From: Corynebacterium occultum
Lineage (GTDB): Bacteria > Actinomycetota > Actinomycetes > Mycobacteriales > Mycobacteriaceae
DNA length: 64,000 bases
Direction: 5' to 3'
NCBI RefSeq assembly: GCF_009734425.1
Contig: NZ_CP046455.1
Span: 496,001-560,000, forward strand
Both the position numbers and the translations under genes were made by a program. Of this stretch, positions 54,491 to 61,891 are shown piece after piece; position 1 is the first letter of the stretch, and each line of letters opens with the position of its first letter. The notes beneath the pieces are model-generated. The model searched no databases, was not told the origin of the DNA, and saw nothing but the letters and a program-made list of their open reading frames with translations.

Positions 54491-55035
54491 CCGAGAACAA
54501 CATCGAGAACAACGCAGAGTTCGAGGCAGCTGACGCCGCCGACATCGCTGCCGCTGCTGCTGCGACCGAGGAATTCACCAACACCATCGGTGACTCCATC
54601 GCTGTCGAATCCGCTGAGGACGAGGTCGATGAGGCCCCGATCCAGCACGAAGGTCCGATCCAGACCGTCGGTCGTCGTAAGCGCGCCATCGTGCGTATTC
54701 GCCTGGTGCCCGGCACCGGCGAGTTCAAGTGCAATGGCCGCGACCTGGAGGACTACTTCCCGAACAAGCTTCACCAGCAGCTCATCAAGGAGCCGCTGAC
54801 CCTGCTTGAGCGCGAGGGCCAGTTCGACATCCAGGCCACCCTCTCCGGTGGTGGCCCGACCGGTCAGGCTGGTGCATTCCGCCTGGCTATCGCCCGTGCA
54901 CTGAACGTGTACAACCCGGCAGACCGCGCCGCCCTGAAGAAGGCCGGCTACCTGACCCGTGACGCTCGTGCAGTTGAGCGCAAGAAGGCTGGTCTGCACA
55001 AGGCACGTCGTGCCCCGCAGTACTCCAAGCGTTGA
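54487..55035 (+). CDS. rpsI: 30S ribosomal protein S9 with acidic N-terminal extension
   Basis: Its C-terminal tail contacts P-site tRNA. The 182-residue protein carries an extra N-terminal acidic, Ala-rich segment of about 55 residues (many Ala, Glu, Asp) before the S9 core, which starts at [20 protein letters not shown] and ends with the tRNA-contacting [18 protein letters not shown]. coli S9 has 130 residues; the extension is common in actinobacteria. The GTG start overlaps rplM. Confidence 0.97.
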   Translation: MTENNIENNAEFEAADAADIAAAAAATEEFTNTIGDSIAVESAEDEVDEAPIQHEGPIQTVGRRKRAIVRIRLVPGTGEFKCNGRDLEDYFPNKLHQQLIKEPLTLLEREGQFDIQATLSGGGPTGQAGAFRLAIARALNVYNPADRAALKKAGYLTRDARAVERKKAGLHKARRAPQYSKR

Positions 55036-55263
55036 TTCTTCTCCGCTTCACGCTTATGCCGTCTTACCTTCCGGTGGGGCGGCATTCGCCGTTTCTGGGG
55101 TGAGATTGCCCACCGGGAGGCTGCCGGAACACTGTTTTCCACGCCGCCGGGGCTCGAATGATCCCCCTCTGAAACCTCTGCCCCCATAACAAGGGGGTGT
55201 GATCTGGGTCCGTCCGGGTTTCACATCAGGTTTCCCGCCGCCACAACAGGCATAATGAACGGC
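55036..55263 (+). promoter_or_regulatory. Region between rpsI and glmM with a leaderless-type promoter
   Basis: No gene is seen. A short hairpin CCCCC-N7-GGGGG lies at 55181-55197. CATAAT at 55251-55256 ends seven bases before the glmM ATG at 55264, without a ribosome site, so transcription probably begins at the start codon. Confidence 0.45.
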
Positions 55264-56607
55264 ATGACTCGACTTTTTGGCACTGATGGCGTCCGCGGAC
55301 TAGCGAATAAGAACCTGACCGCTTCCCTGGCGCTGCGTCTGGGCGCCGCGGCAGCGCATGTCCTGACCGCTGACAACCGCAGCGACGGCCGTCGCCCCAC
55401 CGCTATTGTCGGCCGTGACCCCCGTGTTTCCGGTGAGATGCTCGCCGCCGCCCTGGCCGCCGGGATGGCCAGCCGGGGGGTGGATGTGCTCCGGGTCGGG
55501 GTGATCCCCACCCCGGCTGTTGCCTTCCTGACTGATGACTATGGTGCCGACATGGGTGTCATGATCTCGGCCAGCCACAACCCGATGCCCGATAACGGCA
55601 TCAAGTTCTTCTCCGCCGGTGGCCGCAAGCTGCCCGACGCGATCGAGGATGAGATCGAGGCTGTCATGGAGAACCTCCCCGAGACCGGCCCCACCGGCCA
55701 CGGCATCGGCCGGGTCATCGAGGAGTCCCCTGACGCCCAGGACCGCTACCTGATGCACCTGCGCGAAGCTGTCGGGACCGACCTGAAGGGCATCAAGGTG
55801 GTGGTGGATGCCGCCAATGGTGCGGCCTCTGAGGTTGCCCCGCGGGCCTATGCCGCCGCTGGGGCCGAGGTCATCGCGATCCATAATGCGCCGAACTCCT
55901 ACAACATCAACGACAACTGCGGTTCCACCCACATTGACCAGGTTCAGGCCGCCGTCGTGGAGCACGGTGCCGACCTGGGGCTGGCTCATGATGGTGATGC
56001 GGACCGTTGCCTGGCGGTTGACTCCCAGGGCAATGTGGTTGATGGCGATCAGATCATGGCGATCCTGGCGGTGGGCAAGAAGGACCACAACTCCCTGCGC
56101 CACAACACCCTGGTCGCCACCGTGATGAGCAACCTTGGCCTGAAGTTGGCGATGAAGCGTGAGGGCATCAAGCTGGAGACCACCAAGGTCGGGGACCGCT
56201 ATGTGCTGGAGGAGCTCAACGCCGGGGGTTATTCCCTGGGTGGCGAGCAGTCCGGCCACATCGTGGTCCCGGAGCACGGCACCACCGGTGACGGCACCCT
56301 GACCGGTCTCTTCCTGATGTCCCGGATGGCTGAGACCGGAAAATCCCTGGCTGAGCTGGCTGCCGTCATGGAGGTCCTGCCGCAGGTCCTGATCAATGTC
56401 CCGGTCTCTGACAAAGCCATGATCCTGAAGTCGGAGGCTGTGCAGCAGGCCATCGCCGAGGCGGAAACCGAGCTGGGTGACCAGGGCCGCGTGCTGCTGC
56501 GTGCCTCCGGCACCGAGGAACTTTTCCGCGTCATGGTGGAGGCCGCCGATGGCGAGGAGGCACGTCGTATCGCCGGGAAGTTGGCGGCTGTGGTGGCTGC
56601 GGTCTAA
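55264..56607 (+). CDS. glmM: Phosphoglucosamine mutase
   Basis: Converts glucosamine 6-phosphate to glucosamine 1-phosphate for UDP-GlcNAc and peptidoglycan synthesis. The 447-residue protein starts [15 protein letters not shown], has the phosphoserine loop ISASHNPM with Ser104, the magnesium loop DGDADR and the sugar-binding [12 protein letters not shown] 55264 is the known family start; the frame opens at 55255. It acts directly after GlmS, encoded 3.3 kb downstream, and the order glmM - Rv3440c - Rv3439c - Rv3438 - glmS equals M. tuberculosis. Confidence 0.98.
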   Translation: MTRLFGTDGVRGLANKNLTASLALRLGAAAAHVLTADNRSDGRRPTAIVGRDPRVSGEMLAAALAAGMASRGVDVLRVGVIPTPAVAFLTDDYGADMGVMISASHNPMPDNGIKFFSAGGRKLPDAIEDEIEAVMENLPETGPTGHGIGRVIEESPDAQDRYLMHLREAVGTDLKGIKVVVDAANGAASEVAPRAYAAAGAEVIAIHNAPNSYNINDNCGSTHIDQVQAAVVEHGADLGLAHDGDADRCLAVDSQGNVVDGDQIMAILAVGKKDHNSLRHNTLVATVMSNLGLKLAMKREGIKLETTKVGDRYVLEELNAGGYSLGGEQSGHIVVPEHGTTGDGTLTGLFLMSRMAETGKSLAELAAVMEVLPQVLINVPVSDKAMILKSEAVQQAIAEAETELGDQGRVLLRASGTEELFRVMVEAADGEEARRIAGKLAAVVAAV

Positions 56608-56683
56608 ATCCCCGGGGGAACCATTTCCCACTGTATTCAGTCAAAGCTGGTGAATGCCAAGACTGAAAACACAGGGGGAAATC

Positions 56684-56983
56684 TTGTCCGAGATCTCATT
56701 GGACATCACCGCGGCACGTTCTGCGTTGCGGGAGATGTCTGAGGAAACTGATATTCAAAGACACCGGCATGCTGCCCGGACACCGGATTTCCCGGTGTCC
56801 GCCGCAGGTGCCGGTTTTGCCTCTCATGGGGTGCGCCTGCGGGATATGCTCACCAGGTTGCATGACCTCGGCAGTGAGCGCCTCGACGCCGTTGCAGTGA
56901 CCACCATCGCCGCTTCCCGGCAGGTGGAGGTCTATCACGTCACGGATGAGGATTTCGGTGTGGAGCTGGGGGCGCAGGCATGA
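56684..56983 (+). CDS. Small helical protein, positional counterpart of Rv3440c
   Basis: A 99-residue protein from TTG 56684, which has AGGGGGA six bases upstream; an ATG at 56654 has no ribosome site. The sequence is mostly helical (SEISLDITAARSALREMSEETD), followed by a loop and a second helix RLRDMLTRLHDLGSERLDAVA, a hairpin that recalls ESX-type small proteins, although no WXG motif is present. Its stop overlaps the next start by four bases. By position it equals Rv3440c. It may be a chaperone or partner of the large downstream protein; this is inference. Confidence 0.65.
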   Translation: MSEISLDITAARSALREMSEETDIQRHRHAARTPDFPVSAAGAGFASHGVRLRDMLTRLHDLGSERLDAVAVTTIAASRQVEVYHVTDEDFGVELGAQA

Positions 56984-58671
56984 GTAGCGCGCTTATCGAC
57001 GCCTCCTCCTACGGCTCCGCGGTCCGCGCACTCTCCAGCGCCTCCCGCGGTGTCTATGGCGGGCCCGCAATCCCGGAGCAGGCGGTCAATGCTGCCCTGC
57101 AGACCGTCGAAGGGTTGGACACCAATCTCCTGAGCAGTGGTTTCGCGGTAGCGAAGGGAAGCAGTCAGAGCGGGGGACTGGTGGAACGCCTGGGCCCCCT
57201 GGTGATCGGGATCCTGAGAGATGTCGCACTCGGGCTGATCAGTGACCTGCTCGGGGATGTGGTCGGCAACTGGTTCTCCGGCAAGAACAAGACTGAACAG
57301 CTGGAGGAACACGCCAAGGATGCCGCAGAGGCGGTGGAAACGGTGGTGGAGGACGCCGACACCGCCATGGATGCGGTGCTCACTCAGGCCTTGCAGCTGC
57401 TGGATACGCTGCTCAAGTACATAAATTCCCTTGACCCTTCGCAGTACCCGAATGAGTTCCTCAGCGCGGTGCGCTGCGCCGCCGAGATCATCGATAACGC
57501 CGCGAAGATGATCATCGGCACCTGCGGGCAGCGTGATGAGATCATCGAGAGCTGCTATGAGCAGTTGATCTGCGAGGCGGAGCAGATCTGTGGAGAACCC
57601 GCCCCGGAGCTGCCCCCGGAGGTGGAGGAGTGCGCCAAGGAAGTCCCACCGGTCAGCAAACCCATTGGTGGGGGCAGCAGCACACCTATCGGCGGTGGCA
57701 GCAGTACACCTCCCGTAGAGAAGCCAGTCCTGCCGCCTGCCCCTGAACCGGAGCCGGTACCTACTGTGAAGGATCCTGAGCCCGAGCCGAAGGATGAGTG
57801 TCCGCCGGAGGATCCAGTGACGGTGCCTACTGTTAAGGAGCCTGCTCCTGAACCAGAGCCGGTACCTGAACCGGTGGAGGAGCCGGGGCCGGAGCCGAAG
57901 GGTGAGTGTCCGCCGGAGGTTAAGCCTGTTCCGGAACCTACGGAGAGTGAGTGTCCGCCGGAGGATCCGGTGACGGTGCCTACTGTTAAGGAGCCCGAAC
58001 CGGTACCGGAGCCTGAACCGGAGCCGGTGGAGAAGCCGGTGCCGGAGCCGAAGGGCGAGTGTCCGCCGGAGGTTGAGCCTGTTCCGGAGCCTACTGAGAG
58101 GGAGTGCCCGCCGGAGGATCCGGTGACCACCCCGAATGGACTGGACCAGGTGGAGACCCCAGAGACCCCGGAAATCCCGGAAATCCCGGAAGAACCCGAG
58201 GAACCTGCTGAACCTGAGGATGTTGAGGAACCCGAACCGGAAGAACCCGAGGAACCTGTGGTTGAGCCGGTCGACGATATGGAAGTCGTGGACTCGGATG
58301 ATTGCGGCGATATCTGCTGCGGTGTGCTCGGTCTGGTCGGTATCGGTGTCGCAATCCTGACGATCAGTTTCCTGGTGGAGTACATCTCCGAATATGAGAT
58401 GCCGATTCCGGAACCAGGTCCGCTGCCAGAACCCGAACCGGAACCAGCACCGAAACCTGCCCCTGCCCCGGAACCTGATCTCTCCCAGGTGCCGGAGCCC
58501 ACGCCACCGGCACAGAAGGTGGCGCATGTTCAAGCCCAGCAGATGTCTGCCCCACCGCCAGCCCCTGCACCTGTTGCTGCACCACTGGCACCTCCGGCCC
58601 CCGCTCCGGTCCCGACTCCTGAGCCAGCACCCATGACGGCCGGATCGGCACGGAAGGCGGGTGTCTGGTGA
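56980..58671 (+). CDS. Pro/Glu-repeat membrane protein, positional counterpart of Rv3439c
   Basis: A 563-residue protein of unknown function. Residues 1-205 are Ala-rich and helical with a hydrophobic patch (GPLVIGILRDVALGLISDLLG) and several cysteines. Residues about 220-430 are an extended Pro-Glu-Val repeat region with repeated ECPPE units of 51 residues. One membrane helix (CCGVLGLVGIGVAILTISFLVEYI) lies near 447-470, followed by a Pro/Ala-rich tail. There is no signal peptide. It overlaps both neighbours (4 bases each side), so the three genes act as a unit. The position matches the Ala/Pro-rich Rv3439c. Proximity to ESX-4 makes it a candidate substrate or surface component, unproven. 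Confidence 0.7.
   Translation: MSSALIDASSYGSAVRALSSASRGVYGGPAIPEQAVNAALQTVEGLDTNLLSSGFAVAKGSSQSGGLVERLGPLVIGILRDVALGLISDLLGDVVGNWFSGKNKTEQLEEHAKDAAEAVETVVEDADTAMDAVLTQALQLLDTLLKYINSLDPSQYPNEFLSAVRCAAEIIDNAAKMIIGTCGQRDEIIESCYEQLICEAEQICGEPAPELPPEVEECAKEVPPVSKPIGGGSSTPIGGGSSTPPVEKPVLPPAPEPEPVPTVKDPEPEPKDECPPEDPVTVPTVKEPAPEPEPVPEPVEEPGPEPKGECPPEVKPVPEPTESECPPEDPVTVPTVKEPEPVPEPEPEPVEKPVPEPKGECPPEVEPVPEPTERECPPEDPVTTPNGLDQVETPETPEIPEIPEEPEEPAEPEDVEEPEPEEPEEPVVEPVDDMEVVDSDDCGDICCGVLGLVGIGVAILTISFLVEYISEYEMPIPEPGPLPEPEPEPAPKPAPAPEPDLSQVPEPTPPAQKVAHVQAQQMSAPPPAPAPVAAPLAPPAPAPVPTPEPAPMTAGSARKAGVW
56992..57001 (+). repeat. CTTATCGACG motif 9
   Basis: At codons 5-8 of the Pro/Glu-repeat protein gene, read as Leu-Ile-Asp-Ala. 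Confidence 0.7.
57796..58131 (+). repeat. 153-bp coding tandem repeat
   Basis: Units beginning GAGTGTCCGCCGGAGGATCC start at 57796, 57949 and 58102, exactly 153 bases (51 codons) apart; a second landmark, ECPPEV, recurs at 57904 and 58057. Two full units and the start of a third are present. Confidence 0.85.
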
Positions 58672-58919
58672 GCATGGAGTTTGATGAGTTCGTGAAGCAG
58701 TTCCGGGAGCGCACCGCGCAGCGGATGGTGGAGTTCGAGAAGGCATTGGCCAAGGCTCAGGCTGAGATGGAACGTCAGGAAGGGAAATCTGTGTCGGGGC
58801 ACCGGAAGGGACATTCCGCACCCCTTCCGCCGAACCTGATGATGTCCCAGACAAGGAAAACCCCTGGTCGGGGGCGGCGTGGTGCCGGCCCGATCCAGGG
58901 GGTGCTGAAGAAGTTCTAG
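58668..58919 (+). CDS. Small basic protein of the glmM-downstream unit
   Basis: An 83-residue protein starting at GTG 58668 (or ATG 58674), overlapping the large repeat protein gene. The N-terminal half is a charged helix (FDEFVKQFRERTAQRMVEFEKALAKAQAEMERQE), likely a coiled coil, and the C-terminal half is basic and Gly/Pro-rich (RKTPGRGRRGAGPIQGVLKKF). No family is recognised. It ends one base before the stop of the convergent hydrolase-fold gene. Confidence 0.6.
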   Translation: MSMEFDEFVKQFRERTAQRMVEFEKALAKAQAEMERQEGKSVSGHRKGHSAPLPPNLMMSQTRKTPGRGRRGAGPIQGVLKKF

Positions 58920-59756
58920 TTAGCGGGTGGTGGGTATTTCTTTCGCCCGCTCAGCCAGCTCGGGGCCGGTATAGGAGGTGACGTTCTTGGCGGTTGCCTC
59001 CGGGTCAGAGAAACCGGAGTACTTGTTCTCATCGGCGAGGCGGTGCAGCAGGAAACCGGTGAGCAGACCGCGGGCCAGTTCCTGGCCGGCGAACTGGGGG
59101 CGGCCGATGCCCAGGGTCAGCTTGAAGATGAGGTCCTCGGTGAATCCCTGCTGGTTGCCGTTGCTCAGTTCCCGGTAGGTCACCGGTCCTGCCCAGTTCG
59201 TGGCGACGCGGGCGGGGTTCCCGGCGTCGACAATCCCGCTCTGCCCAGAACCGATGATCAGACCGGGACGGGTGATGTGTTTGGCGGCTTCCTCCGCAGA
59301 GGGGGAGGTGACAGCAGGGTAGAGCGCAGCGACGGCCTTGACCTTGGGGCTGTCGGTGGCGGCCAGGATAGCGGCCCCGGCGCCCATGCCATGGCCGGCG
59401 ATGCCGAGGCGGCCGGGGGCTACGGTGACATTGCCCTGCCCCAATTTCACCCCGGCGAGGATTTGCAGGCAGCTCTCCAAGTCGCTGGCGAGACCGCGGT
59501 GATCCGGCAGGAAACCTTTTTCGGTGTCCGGGGCGGCTACGACGATGCCCCAGCTGGCCAGGTGACGCAGCGTGGCGTGGTACTTCTCAACACCCTTCAT
59601 CCAGTCGTGTCCAAAGGCGATGCCGGGCCTGCCGTTGCCCTCCGCAGGGGTGTACACCTTGCCTTGAATTCCCGCGTAATCGAGGGAACCGACCAAGACC
59701 CGGTGGGGGCCACGTTTGGAGAGTTTTGCCAGATGCTTCTTCAGATTCTCAGACAC
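58920..59756 (-). CDS. Alpha/beta hydrolase-fold protein lacking the nucleophile serine
   Basis: A 278-residue protein of the dienelactone-hydrolase-like class, positional counterpart of Rv3438. The fold is visible (GRPGIAFGHDWMKGVEKYHATLRHLASWGIVVAAPDTEKG, then the nucleophile elbow), but the elbow reads G-H-G-M-G at 121-125, so the catalytic Ser is replaced by Gly123. It may have lost hydrolase activity and act as a binding protein. The start is GTG 59756; TATCCT ends seven bases upstream on the minus strand, so a leaderless mRNA is likely. It is divergent from glmS, 107 bases away. Confidence 0.75.
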   Translation of the reverse strand: MSENLKKHLAKLSKRGPHRVLVGSLDYAGIQGKVYTPAEGNGRPGIAFGHDWMKGVEKYHATLRHLASWGIVVAAPDTEKGFLPDHRGLASDLESCLQILAGVKLGQGNVTVAPGRLGIAGHGMGAGAAILAATDSPKVKAVAALYPAVTSPSAEEAAKHITRPGLIIGSGQSGIVDAGNPARVATNWAGPVTYRELSNGNQQGFTEDLIFKLTLGIGRPQFAGQELARGLLTGFLLHRLADENKYSGFSDPEATAKNVTSYTGPELAERAKEIPTTR

Positions 59757-59863
59757 AACCTCAAGGATAATCGAAGCCGCCCCAGGGTGGGTCGAAGAAG
59801 GCCATCGGAAGAGATTCTGGGATCAATGTGCATGAGGGGACTTCGACGTTTATTCTTTTCTGC
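59757..59863. promoter_or_regulatory. Back-to-back leaderless-type promoters of the hydrolase-fold gene and glmS
   Basis: On the minus strand TATCCT (59764-59769) lies seven bases before the GTG at 59756. On the plus strand TATTCT (59851-59856) lies seven bases before the glmS ATG at 59864. Neither gene has a ribosome site. Confidence 0.55.
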
Positions 59864-61741
59864 ATGTGTGGAATCGTTGGATATGTCGGAAACCGACAGG
59901 GCCTGGAGGTCTCGCTTGAGGCACTCCGCAGGATGGAATACCGGGGATATGACTCCTCGGGTATCGCAGTGACGGCTCCCGACGATCCCCTGGGTGCCGG
60001 CATCAAGTTGGTCAAGCGGGCTGGAAAGCTGAAGAACCTGGAGGACCGGATCACCGAGATCGGTGCTGATCAGTTCACCGGTGGCACCGCCATCGGCCAC
60101 ACCCGCTGGGCCACCCATGGCCGTCCCACCGATGAAAATGCCCACCCGCACCGTTCCTTCGACGAGAAAGTGGCCATCGTCCACAACGGCATCATCGAGA
60201 ACTTCGCGGCCCTGCGCAAGGAGGTTGAGGGCCACGGCATCGAGTTCGCTTCAGAGACCGACTCCGAGGTGGCCGCCCATCTGCTGGCACTGGCCTACAA
60301 CGAGGGTGATACCGCCGGGGATTTCCGCGCCAGTGCGCTGAAGGTGCTGAACCGTCTGGAGGGTGCCTTCACCCTGCTGTTCATGCATGCCGAACATCCC
60401 GGCCAGATCATCGCGGCGCGTCGCTCCACCCCGCTGATCATCGGTGTCGGTGAGGATGAGATGTTCCTCGGCTCCGATGTCGCCGCCTTCATCGAGCACA
60501 CCCGCAACGCGGTGGAACTGGGCCAGGACAATGTCGTGGTCATCACCAGGGAAGGCTATGAGGTCCTCAACTTTGATGGCTCGACCTCCGAGGGCAAGCC
60601 CTTCACCATCGACTGGGATCTCGCCGCCGCAGAGAAGGGTGGCTTCGACTCCTTCATGATGAAGGAGATCCACGAGCAGCCCGCGGCCGTTCGTGACACC
60701 CTGGCCGGTCATTTCCAGGACGGCAAGATCATCCTGGATGAGCAGCACCTCAGCGAGCAGGATCTGAAATACGTCAACCAGGTCTTCGTCGTCGCCTGTG
60801 GCTCGGCCTACCATTCCGGTCTGCTGGCCAAGTACGCCATCGAACACTGGGTGCGCATCCCGGTGCAGATCGAGGTGGCCTCCGAGTTCCGTTACCGCGA
60901 CCCGGTGCTCGATGAGCGCACCCTCGTGCTGGCCATCTCCCAGTCCGGTGAAACCGCCGACACCCTTGAAGCGGTGCGTCACGCCAAGTCCCAGGGTGCG
61001 AAGGTCCTGGCGGTGTGCAACACCAACGGCTCCCAGATCCCGCGCGAGTCGGATGCGGTGCTCTACACCCACGCCGGTCCTGAGATCGGGGTGGCCTCCA
61101 CGAAGGCTTTCCTGGCACAGGTCGCCGCGAACTACATTGTCGGCCTGGCCCTCGCTCAGGCACACGGCACCAAATACCCGGATGAGATCGCCGAGATCTA
61201 CGCCAGCCTGGAGGAGATCCCCGCCAAGATCGAGCAACTGCTTGAGGTCAACACCCAGGTCAAGGAGATCGCCGACTACCTGGGCACGGTCAAGACCATG
61301 CTCTTCCTGGGCCGTGGGGTCGGGTTCCCGGTCGCCCTGGAGGGGGCATTGAAGCTGAAGGAACTGGCCTATATCCACGCCGAGGGTTTCGCCGCCGGTG
61401 AGCTCAAGCACGGCCCCATCGCCCTGATCGAGGATGATCTTCCGGTGGTGATCGTGGTGCCCTCCCCGAAGGGTGTGAAGCAGCTGCACTCCAAGATCGT
61501 CTCCAATATCCAGGAGATCCGGGCCCGTGGTGCGAAGACCATCGTCATCGCCGAAGAGGGCGACACCTCGGTGGAGCCCTACGCCAACTGGCTGATCCGG
61601 ATCCCGGAGTCCGCGTCGATCATGCAGCCCCTGCTGGCGACGGTGCCGCTGCAGTTCCTCTCTGCGGCGATCGCACGCAACTGCGGTAATGATGACATCG
61701 ACAAGCCCCGTAACCTGGCGAAGTCCGTGACCGTGGAATAA
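59864..61741 (+). CDS. glmS: Glutamine-fructose-6-phosphate aminotransferase (isomerizing)
   Basis: Makes glucosamine 6-phosphate from fructose 6-phosphate and glutamine, the entry to amino-sugar synthesis. The 625-residue protein begins MCGIVGYVG, so Cys2 becomes the N-terminal nucleophile of the glutaminase domain (residues 1-235, with MEYRGYDSSGIAV and GHTRWATHG). Two SIS sugar-isomerase domains follow (VACGSAYHSG and ISQSGETADTLEA). The start is fixed by the need for Cys2. No glmS ribozyme is seen upstream; a -10-like hexamer lies seven bases before the ATG. Confidence 0.98.
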   Translation: MCGIVGYVGNRQGLEVSLEALRRMEYRGYDSSGIAVTAPDDPLGAGIKLVKRAGKLKNLEDRITEIGADQFTGGTAIGHTRWATHGRPTDENAHPHRSFDEKVAIVHNGIIENFAALRKEVEGHGIEFASETDSEVAAHLLALAYNEGDTAGDFRASALKVLNRLEGAFTLLFMHAEHPGQIIAARRSTPLIIGVGEDEMFLGSDVAAFIEHTRNAVELGQDNVVVITREGYEVLNFDGSTSEGKPFTIDWDLAAAEKGGFDSFMMKEIHEQPAAVRDTLAGHFQDGKIILDEQHLSEQDLKYVNQVFVVACGSAYHSGLLAKYAIEHWVRIPVQIEVASEFRYRDPVLDERTLVLAISQSGETADTLEAVRHAKSQGAKVLAVCNTNGSQIPRESDAVLYTHAGPEIGVASTKAFLAQVAANYIVGLALAQAHGTKYPDEIAEIYASLEEIPAKIEQLLEVNTQVKEIADYLGTVKTMLFLGRGVGFPVALEGALKLKELAYIHAEGFAAGELKHGPIALIEDDLPVVIVVPSPKGVKQLHSKIVSNIQEIRARGAKTIVIAEEGDTSVEPYANWLIRIPESASIMQPLLATVPLQFLSAAIARNCGNDDIDKPRNLAKSVTVE

Positions 61742-61759
61742 GTCGCCCTCAATGACAAC

Positions 61760-61805
61760 AGCTCCCGCATCCCCCTGAGAGATAACAGGGGGAGCGGGAG
61801 CTCTT
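61760..61805 (+). terminator. Terminator of glmS
   Basis: GCTCCCGC pairs with GCGGGAGC and CCCCCT with AGGGGG inside, followed by TCTTGC. It abuts the palindromic element at 61806. Confidence 0.75.
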
Positions 61806-61883
61806 GCATTCTAGAGTGGGGAAAAGGGCACTTAAGCACGTGAGGTGGGGACCTTAAGGGCCGTTTTCCCCACTCTAGAATGC
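61806..61883. repeat. Palindromic repeat element, copy 2 (complete)
   Basis: This 78-base element has the terminal inverted repeat GCATTCTAGAGTGGGGAAAA and its exact complement at the right end, an inner CTTAAG pair and a loop around CACGTGAGG. It is 67/69 identical to 7172-7240. It lies between the glmS terminator and the stop of the ferredoxin reductase gene and could also form a hairpin terminating both. Confidence 0.88.
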
Positions 61884-61891
61884 CGCGGTCT

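Noticed and set aside
57796..58131. Possible CRISPR-like regular repeat
   Set aside because: The 153-base period is in frame in a coding gene and the intervening sequence is also repeated, so there are no spacers.
59757..59863. Possible glmS ribozyme upstream of glmS
   Set aside because: The gap to the divergent gene is only 107 bases and is explained by two promoters; the mRNA is likely leaderless.
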